Assembly: GCF_934295145.1 (NCBI RefSeq)
Contig: NZ_CAKRAS010000034.1
Location: forward strand, 1-30,451
Direction of reading: 5' to 3'
Origin: an uncultured Eubacterium sp.
GTDB lineage: Bacteria; Bacillota; Clostridia; Lachnospirales; Lachnospiraceae
DNA: 30,451 bases
Of the stretch, positions 13,677-22,551 are shown in pieces. The notes under the pieces were generated by a model that saw only the letters and a list, made by a program, of their open reading frames with translations, ran no database searches and was not told where the DNA came from. The position numbers and the translations under genes are program-made. The stretch's first letter is position 1, and each line of letters opens with the position of its first letter.

Positions 13677-16458
13677 GACCATCCTTTCCAACGATAATGT
13701 CAGCGTCCTTCGCCTGTTGTTCTAATTTTTTCGCTTCCAGAGAAATAACCAACTGAATAAATGCACTGGCAGCATTTTCGTCTCGTCCACGACGGATTCT
13801 ACGTGCCTTTGTCTCTTCCGGTGTGCTGTCAAGATAAACAGAAAAATCCACACCTTCCAGATAATCACTACCACCATGTGTCCATTCCAGAAGTAATACC
13901 TGTACATCTGTCAGATCTGTCTGCTCAAACCAGATTTCGCCTTCATTTCGCCCCACTTTTTTCAGTTCGATTGATGTATCTCCGGCATGAAAATTTGCCA
14001 ACACTTGATTGATACGATCATAGTCAATCTCCTGCGGTGTTCCAAGGTAAGCATTCAGACCTTCTTTTCCACTTTTCTGATAAATCCGTTCCCGTTCCTC
14101 ATCATTCTGTTTCGGAATTCTGTACGGATAATCATCTCCATGCACGATAAAACAACCGATACCGTCTGCAAGAAACTGCTGCTGCAAAATATCTGCCATT
14201 GTAGTTTTTCCAGAACCAGAACCGCCAAAAATACTGATTACTTTACGTTCTGCTCCTGTTTTATCGCGAAGAAGCTTGTATAAATCGGCTGCATCCTGCA
14301 TTTTTTTGAAAGAAAACTGATATGCTTCGTATTCAGTTACTGCCATTGGCAGCAACAGACCGGCCTGCATCAATGCCATTCCGCTGTATACGTTTCCAGT
14401 AGTTTCCTCAAGATAAAAACACGTTTCATCCAATCCTTTTAATTTTACATAAGTTCCAAAAGGATTACCTTCCGCTATTAAACGGACAACACTTACTAAT
14501 GCCTGTGACTGATCCTTTGCAACGCTCATCCATGCAGCTACTTCGTCTTTAAACGGATCCGACAGACGGTAATAATCACCCTCACGAATCAGTTCCTGAT
14601 GTCTACGATAAATCGCAAGCTGTGTGCGGATTTCTTCTTTTTCTTCACAGCTAAGCAAAGCAGGATTCATCTCATAGCCAAAAGTACCCGCCATAGCTAC
14701 CACACCTCTGGTATTCAGGCTTGTGATTCTGCCAGTCTGATGATTCGGTACCGCAGACACATGCGAGCCAACCACAGCTGTTGGATAGAAGAAGGATGTT
14801 CCATACTGAATCCGTGTTCGATTGATGGCATCCGTATTATCACTACACCAGATTTGCGGAGTGTAGTACATCATACCTGCATCAAAACGACCGCCACCGC
14901 CACTGCAGCCTTCAATCAAAATCTCCGGATAACGGCTGGTCAGTTTTTCAAGAAAATCATAAAGCCCCAAGACATAATCATATGGTACATTTCCCGCATA
15001 TACATCCGCCATACTGCGGTTCATATCCCACTTAATATATTCGATATTTCCCTGATCTAAAATCGCACAGATGCGTTTTAAAATTTCTTCCCGTACTTCC
15101 TTCCGTGAAAAATCAAGTAACAGCTGATTTCTAGAACGGATTGGTGCCCGTCCCGGAATTGTCAGAGCCCAGTCCGGATGGGTACGGTACAGATCACTGT
15201 CTTCATTTACCATCTCAGGCTCAATCCAGATACCAAATTTCACGCCCTGTGCATTGACACGTTCAATCAGCTGTCCTAACGTACCGCCTAATTTTTCTTC
15301 ATTGACAAACCAGTCACCCAGAGAAGCATTATCATCATTTCGTTTGCCGAACCACCCGTCATCCATGACGACCATATCAATGCCAAGCTCTGCAGCCTGC
15401 TTTGCCAGTTCCACGATTGTATCACCATTAAAATCAAAGTACGCAGCTTCCCAGCTGTTGATCAAAATAGGACGGTTTGTATGTACCTGCTTACCTTTAC
15501 ATACATGATTTAAAATACAATTATGGTACAGGTTGGACAATTTGGAAAATCCCTCATCAGAATATGCCATAATTACTTCTGGTGCTGTAAATTCTTCTCC
15601 TGCTTTTACCGGATAAGCAAATAATTCATCTCCAAGCCCCATTTGAAAACGTGTCTGGTTAAATTGATCACGCTCTGCCTCGCAAACAAAATTTCCGCTG
15701 TACATTAAAAGCATTCCATAACAGTTCCCGCTATCTTCCGTTGCTGTACGATCTGCAAGGATCACACCTGGATTATACTGATGACTGGAGCTGCCACGGT
15801 GACTGCCAATCCGGTACGTTCCATGTCCCACAGGAACACGCTCCAGATTGCGCTCCATAGCATGTCTGCCATAAAAACTGATTGCATCGTAGTCTCCCTG
15901 TACAAAATCAAGGCATGCGGACAATGCTTTTTTCACGGTAATCGTTTCTGTTCCTGTATTTTTGATCACTACACTTCTGGTAATGATATCCGCATCTTCC
16001 AGTACACCGTAAAACAGATGCACTTCTACCTGTGTCAATTCATCTTTTAACACAAGTTCCAGCGTCTCTGCTTTCTCATCCGCTGTCCAGACAGCCGGAA
16101 GTCCCTGCAGGCTATATTTTCCTTTTGTGATCTTATAACTGTCAAAAGTCGGATCACAGCACTCTGTTCCGCCTGCACTCGCAATGTTTAATGCAACGCT
16201 GCGGTAATCACCAGTTCCAAGAGACGGATACTCCTGCGGCAGTGCATCCAGAGAATAAGTACGATCCATACCTGCTGCATACGGATTTCCGGAGAAACCA
16301 TGATCCGCATAGCATAACAGGTAATCCATCGTTCCTTTTACCCGCACTCCATAATATAAGTGCAGCAGATAACCTTTTGCATCCGCTTGCATCTGATAAG
16401 TTGTATGTTTTGTATGAATTGTAAATATTTTTCGGTTTGCATCAAAAATAATTGCCAT
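13660..16458 (-). CDS. agaSK: Alpha-galactosidase/sucrose kinase fusion (AgaSK)
   Basis: This 932-residue protein joins a GH36 alpha-galactosidase to a C-terminal P-loop kinase. The galactosidase part (about 1-730) has an N-terminal beta domain, a TIM barrel with VVMDDGWFG (364-372), the nucleophile Asp478 in YIKWDMNRS and the acid/base Asp540 in WCSDNTDA. The kinase part (about 738-932) begins VISIFGGSGSGKTT with Walker A at 745-752, followed by VHGDDYPYR, and resembles uridine-kinase-like folds. It should remove galactose from melibiose, raffinose and stachyose and phosphorylate the released sucrose. ATG 16458 follows GAGGAGG at 8 bases. It lies 99 bases after the permease gene; a weak promoter (TGGCAA-N17-TATAAT, minus strand, -10 at 16557-16552) could add internal transcription. 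The arrangement matches the enzyme described from R. gnavus. Confidence 0.95.
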   Translation of the reverse strand: MAIIFDANRKIFTIHTKHTTYQMQADAKGYLLHLYYGVRVKGTMDYLLCYADHGFSGNPYAAGMDRTYSLDALPQEYPSLGTGDYRSVALNIASAGGTECCDPTFDSYKITKGKYSLQGLPAVWTADEKAETLELVLKDELTQVEVHLFYGVLEDADIITRSVVIKNTGTETITVKKALSACLDFVQGDYDAISFYGRHAMERNLERVPVGHGTYRIGSHRGSSSHQYNPGVILADRTATEDSGNCYGMLLMYSGNFVCEAERDQFNQTRFQMGLGDELFAYPVKAGEEFTAPEVIMAYSDEGFSKLSNLYHNCILNHVCKGKQVHTNRPILINSWEAAYFDFNGDTIVELAKQAAELGIDMVVMDDGWFGKRNDDNASLGDWFVNEEKLGGTLGQLIERVNAQGVKFGIWIEPEMVNEDSDLYRTHPDWALTIPGRAPIRSRNQLLLDFSRKEVREEILKRICAILDQGNIEYIKWDMNRSMADVYAGNVPYDYVLGLYDFLEKLTSRYPEILIEGCSGGGGRFDAGMMYYTPQIWCSDNTDAINRTRIQYGTSFFYPTAVVGSHVSAVPNHQTGRITSLNTRGVVAMAGTFGYEMNPALLSCEEKEEIRTQLAIYRRHQELIREGDYYRLSDPFKDEVAAWMSVAKDQSQALVSVVRLIAEGNPFGTYVKLKGLDETCFYLEETTGNVYSGMALMQAGLLLPMAVTEYEAYQFSFKKMQDAADLYKLLRDKTGAERKVISIFGGSGSGKTTMADILQQQFLADGIGCFIVHGDDYPYRIPKQNDEERERIYQKSGKEGLNAYLGTPQEIDYDRINQVLANFHAGDTSIELKKVGRNEGEIWFEQTDLTDVQVLLLEWTHGGSDYLEGVDFSVYLDSTPEETKARRIRRGRDENAASAFIQLVISLEAKKLEQQAKDADIIVGKDGHVYES

Positions 16459-16557
16459 TCACGGTTCCTCCTCATTATTCACACTTTTTCTATTTGTCAG
16501 TCATTTACACAGAACTTATAATTCACTGAATCTGAATCTTGCTTGCTTTTTATTATA

Positions 16558-17394
16558 CTATTTTACCGCACCGTTTGCCACACCATTTAAGATCTGCTTC
16601 TGGCAGATAACATAGAAAATCAAAATCGGGATCAACGCCAGAATATAAGAAGCAAATGCCAGGTTGTAATTTGTTCCAAACTGGCTCTGGAAATTCAACT
16701 GTGCCAGTGGCAGTGTATTCTGACCGGTTCCGGACATAATGACCAATGGTGTCATGACATCATTCCAGGTACCAAGAGCTGTCAATATTGCAACCGTAGC
16801 ATGCATCGGTTTCATCATCGGAAAAATAATCCGCCAGTACGTTGTCCATGCATTGGCTCCGTCAATATTTGCTGCTTCTTCCAGTGCTTCCGGAATATTT
16901 TTCAGATATCCGCTGTATAGAAGCACATTCATTGGCATATAAAATACCAGATACAGTAGGATAACACCAAAACGGTTTCCGATTCCCATCTGCGCAGTCT
17001 GCTTTACCAGCGGCATCATCAGAATTGAAAATGGTACAAACATACCACTGACAATATAAAAATAAATGAATTTAAATCCTTTGATCCTGCGCATACCACG
17101 TCCGATCACATAACCTGCAATGGAATGGATCAGGATCGCCAGTACGATTGTAACAAGTGTGATCAGTAAACTGTTACCAAGAGAATGCCAGAAATCCGTC
17201 ACCTGCATGGCCTCTGTAAAATTGGCAAAACTCCAGCTTTTTGGAAGTGAAAGTGCACCTGCCACATCATTTGTCATTTCACTCGGATTTTTGAAAGCAA
17301 TGATTACTGCCATATATAACGGGAAAAATACCGTCACGGTTCCGATGATCAGAAGTGCTGTTAAAACCTTATTTGTTTTACGTCCTTTTTCCAT
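16558..17394 (-). CDS. Sugar ABC transporter permease, MalG type
   Basis: This 278-residue inner-membrane permease of carbohydrate importers has about six helices. The EAA loop that contacts the ATPase is EALEEAANIDGANAWTTYW, followed by RIIFPMMKP. The N-terminus MEKGRKTNK leads into the first helix. Its ATG shares a base with the stop of the preceding permease (17394), so the two are translationally coupled, and GGAGGAAC lies just upstream. With the binding protein and the MalF-type partner it should import raffinose-family sugars; raffinose/melibiose specificity is inferred from the alpha-galactosidase downstream. No ATPase gene is in the operon; Firmicutes importers of this class usually share an MsmX-type ATPase. 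Confidence 0.92.
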   Translation of the reverse strand: MEKGRKTNKVLTALLIIGTVTVFFPLYMAVIIAFKNPSEMTNDVAGALSLPKSWSFANFTEAMQVTDFWHSLGNSLLITLVTIVLAILIHSIAGYVIGRGMRRIKGFKFIYFYIVSGMFVPFSILMMPLVKQTAQMGIGNRFGVILLYLVFYMPMNVLLYSGYLKNIPEALEEAANIDGANAWTTYWRIIFPMMKPMHATVAILTALGTWNDVMTPLVIMSGTGQNTLPLAQLNFQSQFGTNYNLAFASYILALIPILIFYVICQKQILNGVANGAVK

Positions 17395-18269
17395 TACAAC
17401 TGTTCCTCCTTCTTATTCGTAAACCGCAGCTGGAAAACAGAGATTGCCACGATCACAACGAAAAACAATACTGCATTTGCACTCTGGAATCCAAACTGCC
17501 CGCCGGACATACCGTTTTTATAAATTAAATAGGAAATAGATTCTGTACTCTGCGCTGGACCGCCCTGTGTCAATGAAACAATCTGATCAAATACCATTAA
17601 GAAGTTTTTCGTACTCAGCACCAGATTGATGGATACAAATGGCATGATCAGCGGAAATGTGATTTTCCAAAATTCTGTCCATTTATTGGCCCCATCCAAC
17701 ATACTTGCTTCATAGACATCTTCCGGAACAGTCTGTAAACCGGAAATATAAATGATTGTATTCATAGCTACTGCCTGCCATACACCCACGATCAGTACCG
17801 CGATCCATGCATATTTTTCGCTGGCAAGAATGCTGTTTTCCAGGAAAGAGATATGGCAGACGCTTCCGATGGCAGGAAGAATGTATGTAAAGATAAAGCT
17901 GAAAATATAGCCGACTACCAGTCCTCCAAGGATATTCGGTACAAAGTAAATACCACGCAGCGCGCTCTTGCCTTTGATTTTGCTGTTTAATCCAAGCGCC
18001 AGAAGCAAACTTAACACATTGACAAGGATTGTTCCGGCGATGGCATATTTAAAAGTAAACAGGTAACTTTTTCCGACTCTCGCATCGGTAAACAGATCCA
18101 CGTAGTTGCGCCATCCAACCACGTCATAAGAACCATAGCCTTTATAATTAGTAAAACTGTAAATCACACCTTTGATCATCGGAAGGGTATTGAATGTAAA
18201 AAACAATGCAATGACCAGAATTGCGATGATCCAGAATGTTTTATTCCGATTTGTCATTTTTGATTTCAT
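17394..18269 (-). CDS. Sugar ABC transporter permease, MalF type
   Basis: This 291-residue permease has a first helix at about 13-33 (TFWIIAILVIALFFTFNTL) and about five more. The EAA loop is VPEDVYEASMLDGANKW followed by TEFWKITFPLIMP. Its ATG (18269) overlaps the stop of the binding-protein gene in an ATGA, with GGAGGAGAC as ribosome site. It pairs with the MalG-type permease to make the channel of a class I carbohydrate importer. The length and sequence are normal for RafF/MsmF-like permeases. Confidence 0.92.
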   Translation of the reverse strand: MKSKMTNRNKTFWIIAILVIALFFTFNTLPMIKGVIYSFTNYKGYGSYDVVGWRNYVDLFTDARVGKSYLFTFKYAIAGTILVNVLSLLLALGLNSKIKGKSALRGIYFVPNILGGLVVGYIFSFIFTYILPAIGSVCHISFLENSILASEKYAWIAVLIVGVWQAVAMNTIIYISGLQTVPEDVYEASMLDGANKWTEFWKITFPLIMPFVSINLVLSTKNFLMVFDQIVSLTQGGPAQSTESISYLIYKNGMSGGQFGFQSANAVLFFVVIVAISVFQLRFTNKKEEQL

Positions 18270-19576
18270 TTCGTCTCCTCCGATGTTCCATCTTTTTCAT
18301 TATATTGCTGCACTTTCCAGATCAGATCCCGATTGTACCGATTCCAGTCTTTGTCGAATTTGCTCAGGAAAGTTTTTTTGGCATCTGCGCTGTCATCCAA
18401 CAAATAAGTCTGAATCATGGCATCCACACTCATCTCACTCGGATAGTGATGATCCTGAAAGTCAGCCATACGGTCGGATTCAATATAAGAGCGTACCCCT
18501 TCCAGTTCAGAAGAAAGTGGAAAATCACCCTGTTTACATGCAATGCCGCCCTGCTCATCCAGATAAGTGCGGATTGTATCGTCCTCATACAGGAAACGCA
18601 GTACCTCGTAGGCAGCCTCCTTGTTTTTGCAGGCTTTCATAACACAAAACTGTACATCAATGCCGGAGTTTAATACATTATCTGCTTCGTCCTCATTTGC
18701 CGGGAATGTAAATGTACCAATATTCATATCCGGATTAACGGATTTGATCTGTGGAATCGCATAACTTCCGATAGTATACATGGCAGACTGACCACGGGCA
18801 AATGCCGTACATGCATCGTTATAGCTATAAGCAGTCGGGTTTACTTCTCCATAGCCAAGCAGCGCTTTTATCTTTTCTGCCGTTTCATCATACCCCTTTG
18901 TAAAAGTTGTCGTTCCATTATTTACTTCACTGCAAAGCTGCGGATCCGCCAGGCTGACAGCCAGCGCATTCCATGGAGCCAGACAGGTCCATGTATCTTT
19001 AAATCCGAAATATAACGGCTGAACGCCCTCGCTCTGAATCTGTTCACAAAGTGCCATAAATTCACTCCATGTCTGAGGCACTTCCCATCCATGTTCCTCA
19101 AACAGGTCCTTATTGTAGAGGATACCTGCCGCGTTTGCGACATATGGCAACGCGTATGTCCCATCCTGCGGGATAAATTCCAACTGTTTATCCATATCCA
19201 GATAGGAGGATTTTGTTTCACTGAGCACATCAAGATCTGAAATATCAGCAAAAAGATCCGAATCTAAAAAATTGGAGTAATCCATATCACCACCGATGAC
19301 AACGATATCCGGATAATCTTCCCGGATAAAACGTGTTTTCAAAATCGTCATTGCTTCGTTCGGAGAGTCAATGGTCAAATGAATATCATCATGCGTTTCA
19401 TTAAATTTTTCTGCAATCTCATTAAACGTATCTACTGCTTCTTTTTTGTATGAGACAATTTCAATCTCCGTCTTACCTGCCGCTGTCTCCTGTTTTCCGC
19501 ATCCCATCAGGCCGGTCAGTCCGCATCCTGCCAGAAGAAGAGCTGTCAATCCACAGATCAGTTTCTTTTTCGCCAT
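18266..19576 (-). CDS. Sugar-binding lipoprotein of the raffinose-type importer
   Basis: This 436-residue extracellular solute-binding protein (family 1) is anchored by a lipid. The signal has two candidate cysteines: LLLAGC (Cys18, the better lipobox) and GLMGC (Cys26). The mature part begins with EIEIVSYKKEAVDTFNEIAE, typical of the first lobe of MalE/RafE-like proteins, and later has WSEFMALCEQ and AFARGQSAMYTIGSYA, the usual hinge and second-lobe motifs. It is the first gene of the minus-strand operon and diverges from the AraC regulator, 201 bases away. AAAGGAAG precedes ATG 19576. The ligand is inferred as raffinose-family oligosaccharide from the downstream enzymes. Confidence 0.92.
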   Translation of the reverse strand: MAKKKLICGLTALLLAGCGLTGLMGCGKQETAAGKTEIEIVSYKKEAVDTFNEIAEKFNETHDDIHLTIDSPNEAMTILKTRFIREDYPDIVVIGGDMDYSNFLDSDLFADISDLDVLSETKSSYLDMDKQLEFIPQDGTYALPYVANAAGILYNKDLFEEHGWEVPQTWSEFMALCEQIQSEGVQPLYFGFKDTWTCLAPWNALAVSLADPQLCSEVNNGTTTFTKGYDETAEKIKALLGYGEVNPTAYSYNDACTAFARGQSAMYTIGSYAIPQIKSVNPDMNIGTFTFPANEDEADNVLNSGIDVQFCVMKACKNKEAAYEVLRFLYEDDTIRTYLDEQGGIACKQGDFPLSSELEGVRSYIESDRMADFQDHHYPSEMSVDAMIQTYLLDDSADAKKTFLSKFDKDWNRYNRDLIWKVQQYNEKDGTSEETK

Positions 19577-19614
19577 ATTTTCTGCTTCCTTTCTTGTTTT
19601 TTTCTGTTAAAATG

Positions 19615-19655
19615 ATTGTAACATCTCAAAATGCGACCTAGAATATCCGCATTTT
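19615..19655 (-). promoter_or_regulatory. Activator site and promoter of the raffinose operon
   Basis: AAAATGCG (19628-19635) and CGCATTTT (19648-19655) are exact inverted arms 12 bases apart. On the minus strand they flank the expected -35 region of a promoter whose -10 is TACAAT (19620-19615). The -35 itself (about TCTAGG) is poor, as expected for an activator-dependent promoter. A further ATGCG lies at 19673-19677. The divergent AraC protein is the likely binder. Confidence 0.5.
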
Positions 19656-19688
19656 TCATTTTTTATATCATTATGCGTTTTATTGTGC

Positions 19689-19694
19689 TATAAT
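19689..19694 (+). promoter_or_regulatory. Likely -10 box of the AraC regulator gene
   Basis: TATAAT stands 84 bases before the AraC start codon. No good -35 is present at the normal distance (TATCAT), so autoregulation or an extended contact is possible. Confidence 0.4.
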
Positions 19695-19777
19695 CAATAT
19701 GTATGTCACATAATGGTATATTTTTAGATATTTTTACTTTTTAAATAATAGTTGCAATACTCCGGAGGGAATTTCCA

Positions 19778-20620
19778 ATGCCTGATCTTTTATTTCATAT
19801 TTTTCCAAATGAAAATTTTATTGACCTATGTCTGTATCAGTATGGCTACGAAAAATGTGATCCCGGACATTCTTTTGGACCGGCTGCCCGCAATCATTAT
19901 CTGTTTCATTATATTCTTACTGGAACAGGAACTCTGCTGGCAGATGATACGAAAGGTGTAACGCAAACTTATCAAATACGCAGCGGACAGGGATTTATGA
20001 TTTTTCCTGGACAGGTCACGACCTACATTGCAGACTCAAACGTACCATGGGAATATATCTGGGTAGAATTTGACGGATTGCGGATCACAGAAGCATTAAG
20101 TATGACGGATTTTTCCAAAAATAAACCAGTCTATCATCCGCGCAATAAAGAACTGCGGGATAAACTGGCAGAAGAACTGATATATATCACTCATCATCCA
20201 AAAGAATCTTCATTTCATCTCATCGGACATTTATACCTATTTTTGGATTATCTGATTCAATCAGCTCACTCTACACAATTAGTATCCAGCAGCAAAATGA
20301 GTGACTATTATATCAAAGAGGCAATTAATTTTATTGAACAGAATTTTCAGAACAATGTTTCCATTGAAGATGTGGCAGCAGTCTGTGGTATCAACCGCAG
20401 CTATCTTGGAAAAATTTTCAAGAAAAGTACTGGTCAGTCACCGCAGGAATTTTTAATGAATTACCGTATGGTAAAGGCAGCAGAACTTCTGAAACTGACT
20501 TCTCTGTCGATTGCGGATATCGGTTCTGCCGTCGGATATGAAAATCAACTGCATTTTTCCCGGGCATTTAAGAATATTTACGGTGTTTCTCCCAGAGAAT
20601 GGAGAAATCAGCACAAATAA
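19778..20620 (+). CDS. AraC-family regulator of the raffinose operon
   Basis: This 280-residue AraC/XylS-type regulator has an N-terminal cupin-like sugar-binding domain (about 1-150, with RNHYLFHYILTGTGTL and GQGFMIFPGQ) and a C-terminal pair of helix-turn-helix motifs. The first, about 194-217, contains VSIEDVAAVCGINRSYLGKI and the second, about 243-268, contains SIADIGSAVGYENQLHFSRA; the family signature ends GVSPREWR. ATG 19778 follows CGGAGGGA. It is divergent from the importer/AgaSK operon, the standard place for its regulator, and probably activates it in response to melibiose or raffinose. Inducer and binding site are inferred. Confidence 0.93.
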   Translation: MPDLLFHIFPNENFIDLCLYQYGYEKCDPGHSFGPAARNHYLFHYILTGTGTLLADDTKGVTQTYQIRSGQGFMIFPGQVTTYIADSNVPWEYIWVEFDGLRITEALSMTDFSKNKPVYHPRNKELRDKLAEELIYITHHPKESSFHLIGHLYLFLDYLIQSAHSTQLVSSSKMSDYYIKEAINFIEQNFQNNVSIEDVAAVCGINRSYLGKIFKKSTGQSPQEFLMNYRMVKAAELLKLTSLSIADIGSAVGYENQLHFSRAFKNIYGVSPREWRNQHK

Positions 20621-20623
20621 CAG

Positions 20624-20676
20624 AAGTGCTTTCAGACATCCCTTTCCGGAATGTCTGAAAGCACTTTATGTTTTTT
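20624..20676 (+). terminator. Intrinsic terminator after the AraC gene
   Basis: A perfect 16-bp stem AAGTGCTTTCAGACAT (20624-20639) / ATGTCTGAAAGCACTT (20651-20666) is followed by ATGTTTTTTC. It separates two convergent genes. Confidence 0.9.
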
Positions 20677-20728
20677 CTTTTTAAGAATACAACTCTGTCA
20701 CAAATAACGTATTCTAAATCGTTTTCTT

Positions 20729-21376
20729 TTATTTGATATTTTCATCCGGATAACGGATCTGCAGATAGTTAATGATCGCATCTACGGTTTTATCAATACC
20801 AAGTACGGAACTGTCAATACAGAAATCATAGCTGCGTGAATCTCCCCACTTCTTACTGGAGTAGTAGTTGTAATAATTTGCACGCTTCTTATCTGTTTTA
20901 TTGATAAAATCAATGACCTTATTATCATCCTTGAACTCTTTATCCGTATCTGCTTTGATTCTCTTTAACCGGAAATCTATGTTTGCATGAATAAATACAC
21001 TGACACAATCCGGATCTCCAGCTAATGCATAATCCGCACATCTTCCTACGATAACACAGGACTCCTCGGATGCCAGTTTTTTGATTGCCTCAAACTGTGC
21101 CAGGAATACTTTGTGATTCAATGGCATATCTACAAACGGAGCTGATGTATATCCACTCATGGAATATGTATCCATGACTAAAGAATATAAAAAGCTGTTT
21201 GTCGGTTTCTCATCATTTTTCTGTAAAATTTCTTCGCAAAATCCACTGTTTTTTGCTGTGATCGAAAGTAATTCACTGTCGTAACATTTTATATTTAACC
21301 GATCGGCCAGTTTTTGTCCGATTTCTTTTCCCCCGCTTCCAAATTCACGTCCGATTGCAATTACAAGATTTCTCAT
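20729..21376 (-). CDS. Cytidylate-kinase-like protein
   Basis: This 215-residue P-loop protein of the cytidylate-kinase-like family begins NLVIAIGREFGSGGKEIG, with the phosphate-binding loop at about 8-20. Later it has CVIVGRCADYAL and a lid-like region RLKRIKADTDKEF, then RANYYNYYSSKKWGD, all typical of this family. It is distinct from housekeeping Cmk: the family is common in Clostridia and its true substrate is not settled. GGGGGA precedes ATG 21376. It is a monocistronic unit on the minus strand with a near-consensus promoter. Confidence 0.88.
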   Translation of the reverse strand: MRNLVIAIGREFGSGGKEIGQKLADRLNIKCYDSELLSITAKNSGFCEEILQKNDEKPTNSFLYSLVMDTYSMSGYTSAPFVDMPLNHKVFLAQFEAIKKLASEESCVIVGRCADYALAGDPDCVSVFIHANIDFRLKRIKADTDKEFKDDNKVIDFINKTDKKRANYYNYYSSKKWGDSRSYDFCIDSSVLGIDKTVDAIINYLQIRYPDENIK

Positions 21377-21408
21377 AGGAAATCCCCCTTTCCTTACTTA
21401 CTATCTAT

Positions 21409-21437
21409 AGTATACTACATTTGCGCAAAAATCTCAA
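21409..21437 (-). promoter_or_regulatory. Promoter of the cytidylate-kinase-like gene
   Basis: On the minus strand TTGAGA (21437-21432) and TATACT (21414-21409) are 17 bases apart. A small hairpin AACGG-CAAA-CCGTT (21436-21449) overlaps the -35 edge. The rest of the gap to 21590 shows no gene. Confidence 0.6.
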
Positions 21438-21592
21438 CGGCAAACCGTTTTTTGTCTGAAAACTAGAGACGATCGACATGAATTTGCACGCATAACGCAT
21501 TTTATATTGCTGACATGCAGCATTGTAAGATAGTCATTCTGAACATATCAATCGTTCTGTCATGATTTTGAACGCAGAATGAGCAAGTAGCG

Positions 21593-21617
21593 AAAGCGGA
21601 TTGTGAATGTCCGCTTT
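21593..21617. terminator. Hairpin at the end of rluD
   Basis: AAAGCGGA (21593-21600) pairs with TCCGCTTT (21610-21617) around a 9-base loop and overlaps the rluD stop codon. No clear U-tract follows on the minus strand, so termination efficiency is doubtful. Confidence 0.4.
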
Positions 21618-22545
21618 ACAGCTTATTCAATAAATTCTGGAAATACTCCGGCAACGGAGCCTCAAATTCCATATACTCATGGGTGGACGGATGGATAAAT
21701 CCGATGATCATGGCATGCAGAGTCTGTCCCTGTAATCCTTTCATCGCAAGATTTCTCGGATTTCCATACAGTTCATCCCCGAGAAGCGGATGTCCGATAC
21801 TTGCCATGTGTACACGAATCTGGTGAGTTCGACCTGTTTCAAGTTGAAACTCCATATATGTATATTTTGCAAATCGTTGCAGCACTTTATAATGTGTAAT
21901 GGCAGGCTTCCCATTTTTTTCATTAATCGCCATTTTTTTACGCTGGGTCGGATGGCGTCCGATGGCGCCCTCAATGGTTCCTTCGTCCTCTTTGACAATA
22001 CCGCACACAATTCCACGATAACGGCGTGTCACCGTATGTTCCTTGATCTGCTCCGCAATGTCTGTATGCGCCGTATCATTTTTGCACACGATCAATGCAC
22101 CTGTAGTATCCATATCGATGCGATGTACGATTCCCGGACGGATTTCCCCGTTGATCCCGGACAAACTATCTGCACAGTGATACATGATGGCATTGACCAG
22201 CGTACCACTGTAATGACCGGCAGAAGGATGTACCACCATTCCTTTTGGCTTATTGACAATCAGTACATCTGCATCTTCATACAAAATATCTAACGGAATA
22301 TTTTCCGCTTCTATAGCAACGGATTGTGCCGCTGGAATGGACGCGGTGACCACATCTCCCTCATCCATAACGTATCCGGCCTTTGTGATCTCTTTCTCAT
22401 TTACCTTTACATTGCCATTCTTGATCAGCTTCTGGAAAAAACTGCGGGACTGATCTGCATAGATCAGTGTCAGATAGCGATCCAGACGTTCTCCGGCCTG
22501 CTCTGCCTCCACAACAAATTCCTGCATCTGTACTTCATGCTCCAT
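21616..22545 (-). CDS. rluD: RluD-family 23S rRNA pseudouridine synthase
   Basis: This 309-residue enzyme converts uridine to pseudouridine in RNA, by family in the large ribosomal RNA. An S4 RNA-binding domain lies at about 17-75 (GERLDRYL...FFQKLIKNGNVKVN). The catalytic motif is GIVHRIDMDTTGALIV with the catalytic Asp144, and the later RTHQIRVHM motif is also present. ATG 22545 follows AAAGGA, which lies in the last codons of lspA; the genes are 6 bases apart. lspA followed by this gene (ylyB in Bacillus) is a conserved Firmicutes pair. Confidence 0.93.
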   Translation of the reverse strand: MEHEVQMQEFVVEAEQAGERLDRYLTLIYADQSRSFFQKLIKNGNVKVNEKEITKAGYVMDEGDVVTASIPAAQSVAIEAENIPLDILYEDADVLIVNKPKGMVVHPSAGHYSGTLVNAIMYHCADSLSGINGEIRPGIVHRIDMDTTGALIVCKNDTAHTDIAEQIKEHTVTRRYRGIVCGIVKEDEGTIEGAIGRHPTQRKKMAINEKNGKPAITHYKVLQRFAKYTYMEFQLETGRTHQIRVHMASIGHPLLGDELYGNPRNLAMKGLQGQTLHAMIIGFIHPSTHEYMEFEAPLPEYFQNLLNKL

Positions 22546-22551
22546 ACAACA

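Noticed and set aside
13722..16424. Several plus-strand frames within AgaSK
   Set aside because: They are antisense shadows without ribosome sites or protein-like composition.
16459..16557. Terminator between the permease and AgaSK genes
   Set aside because: Only an 11-base palindrome (ATTCACTGAAT) is present, with no U-tract; the genes are treated as one operon.
21541..21557. GAAC...GTTC as a second SOS box
   Set aside because: The spacing is nine bases, not four, and no damage-related gene follows.
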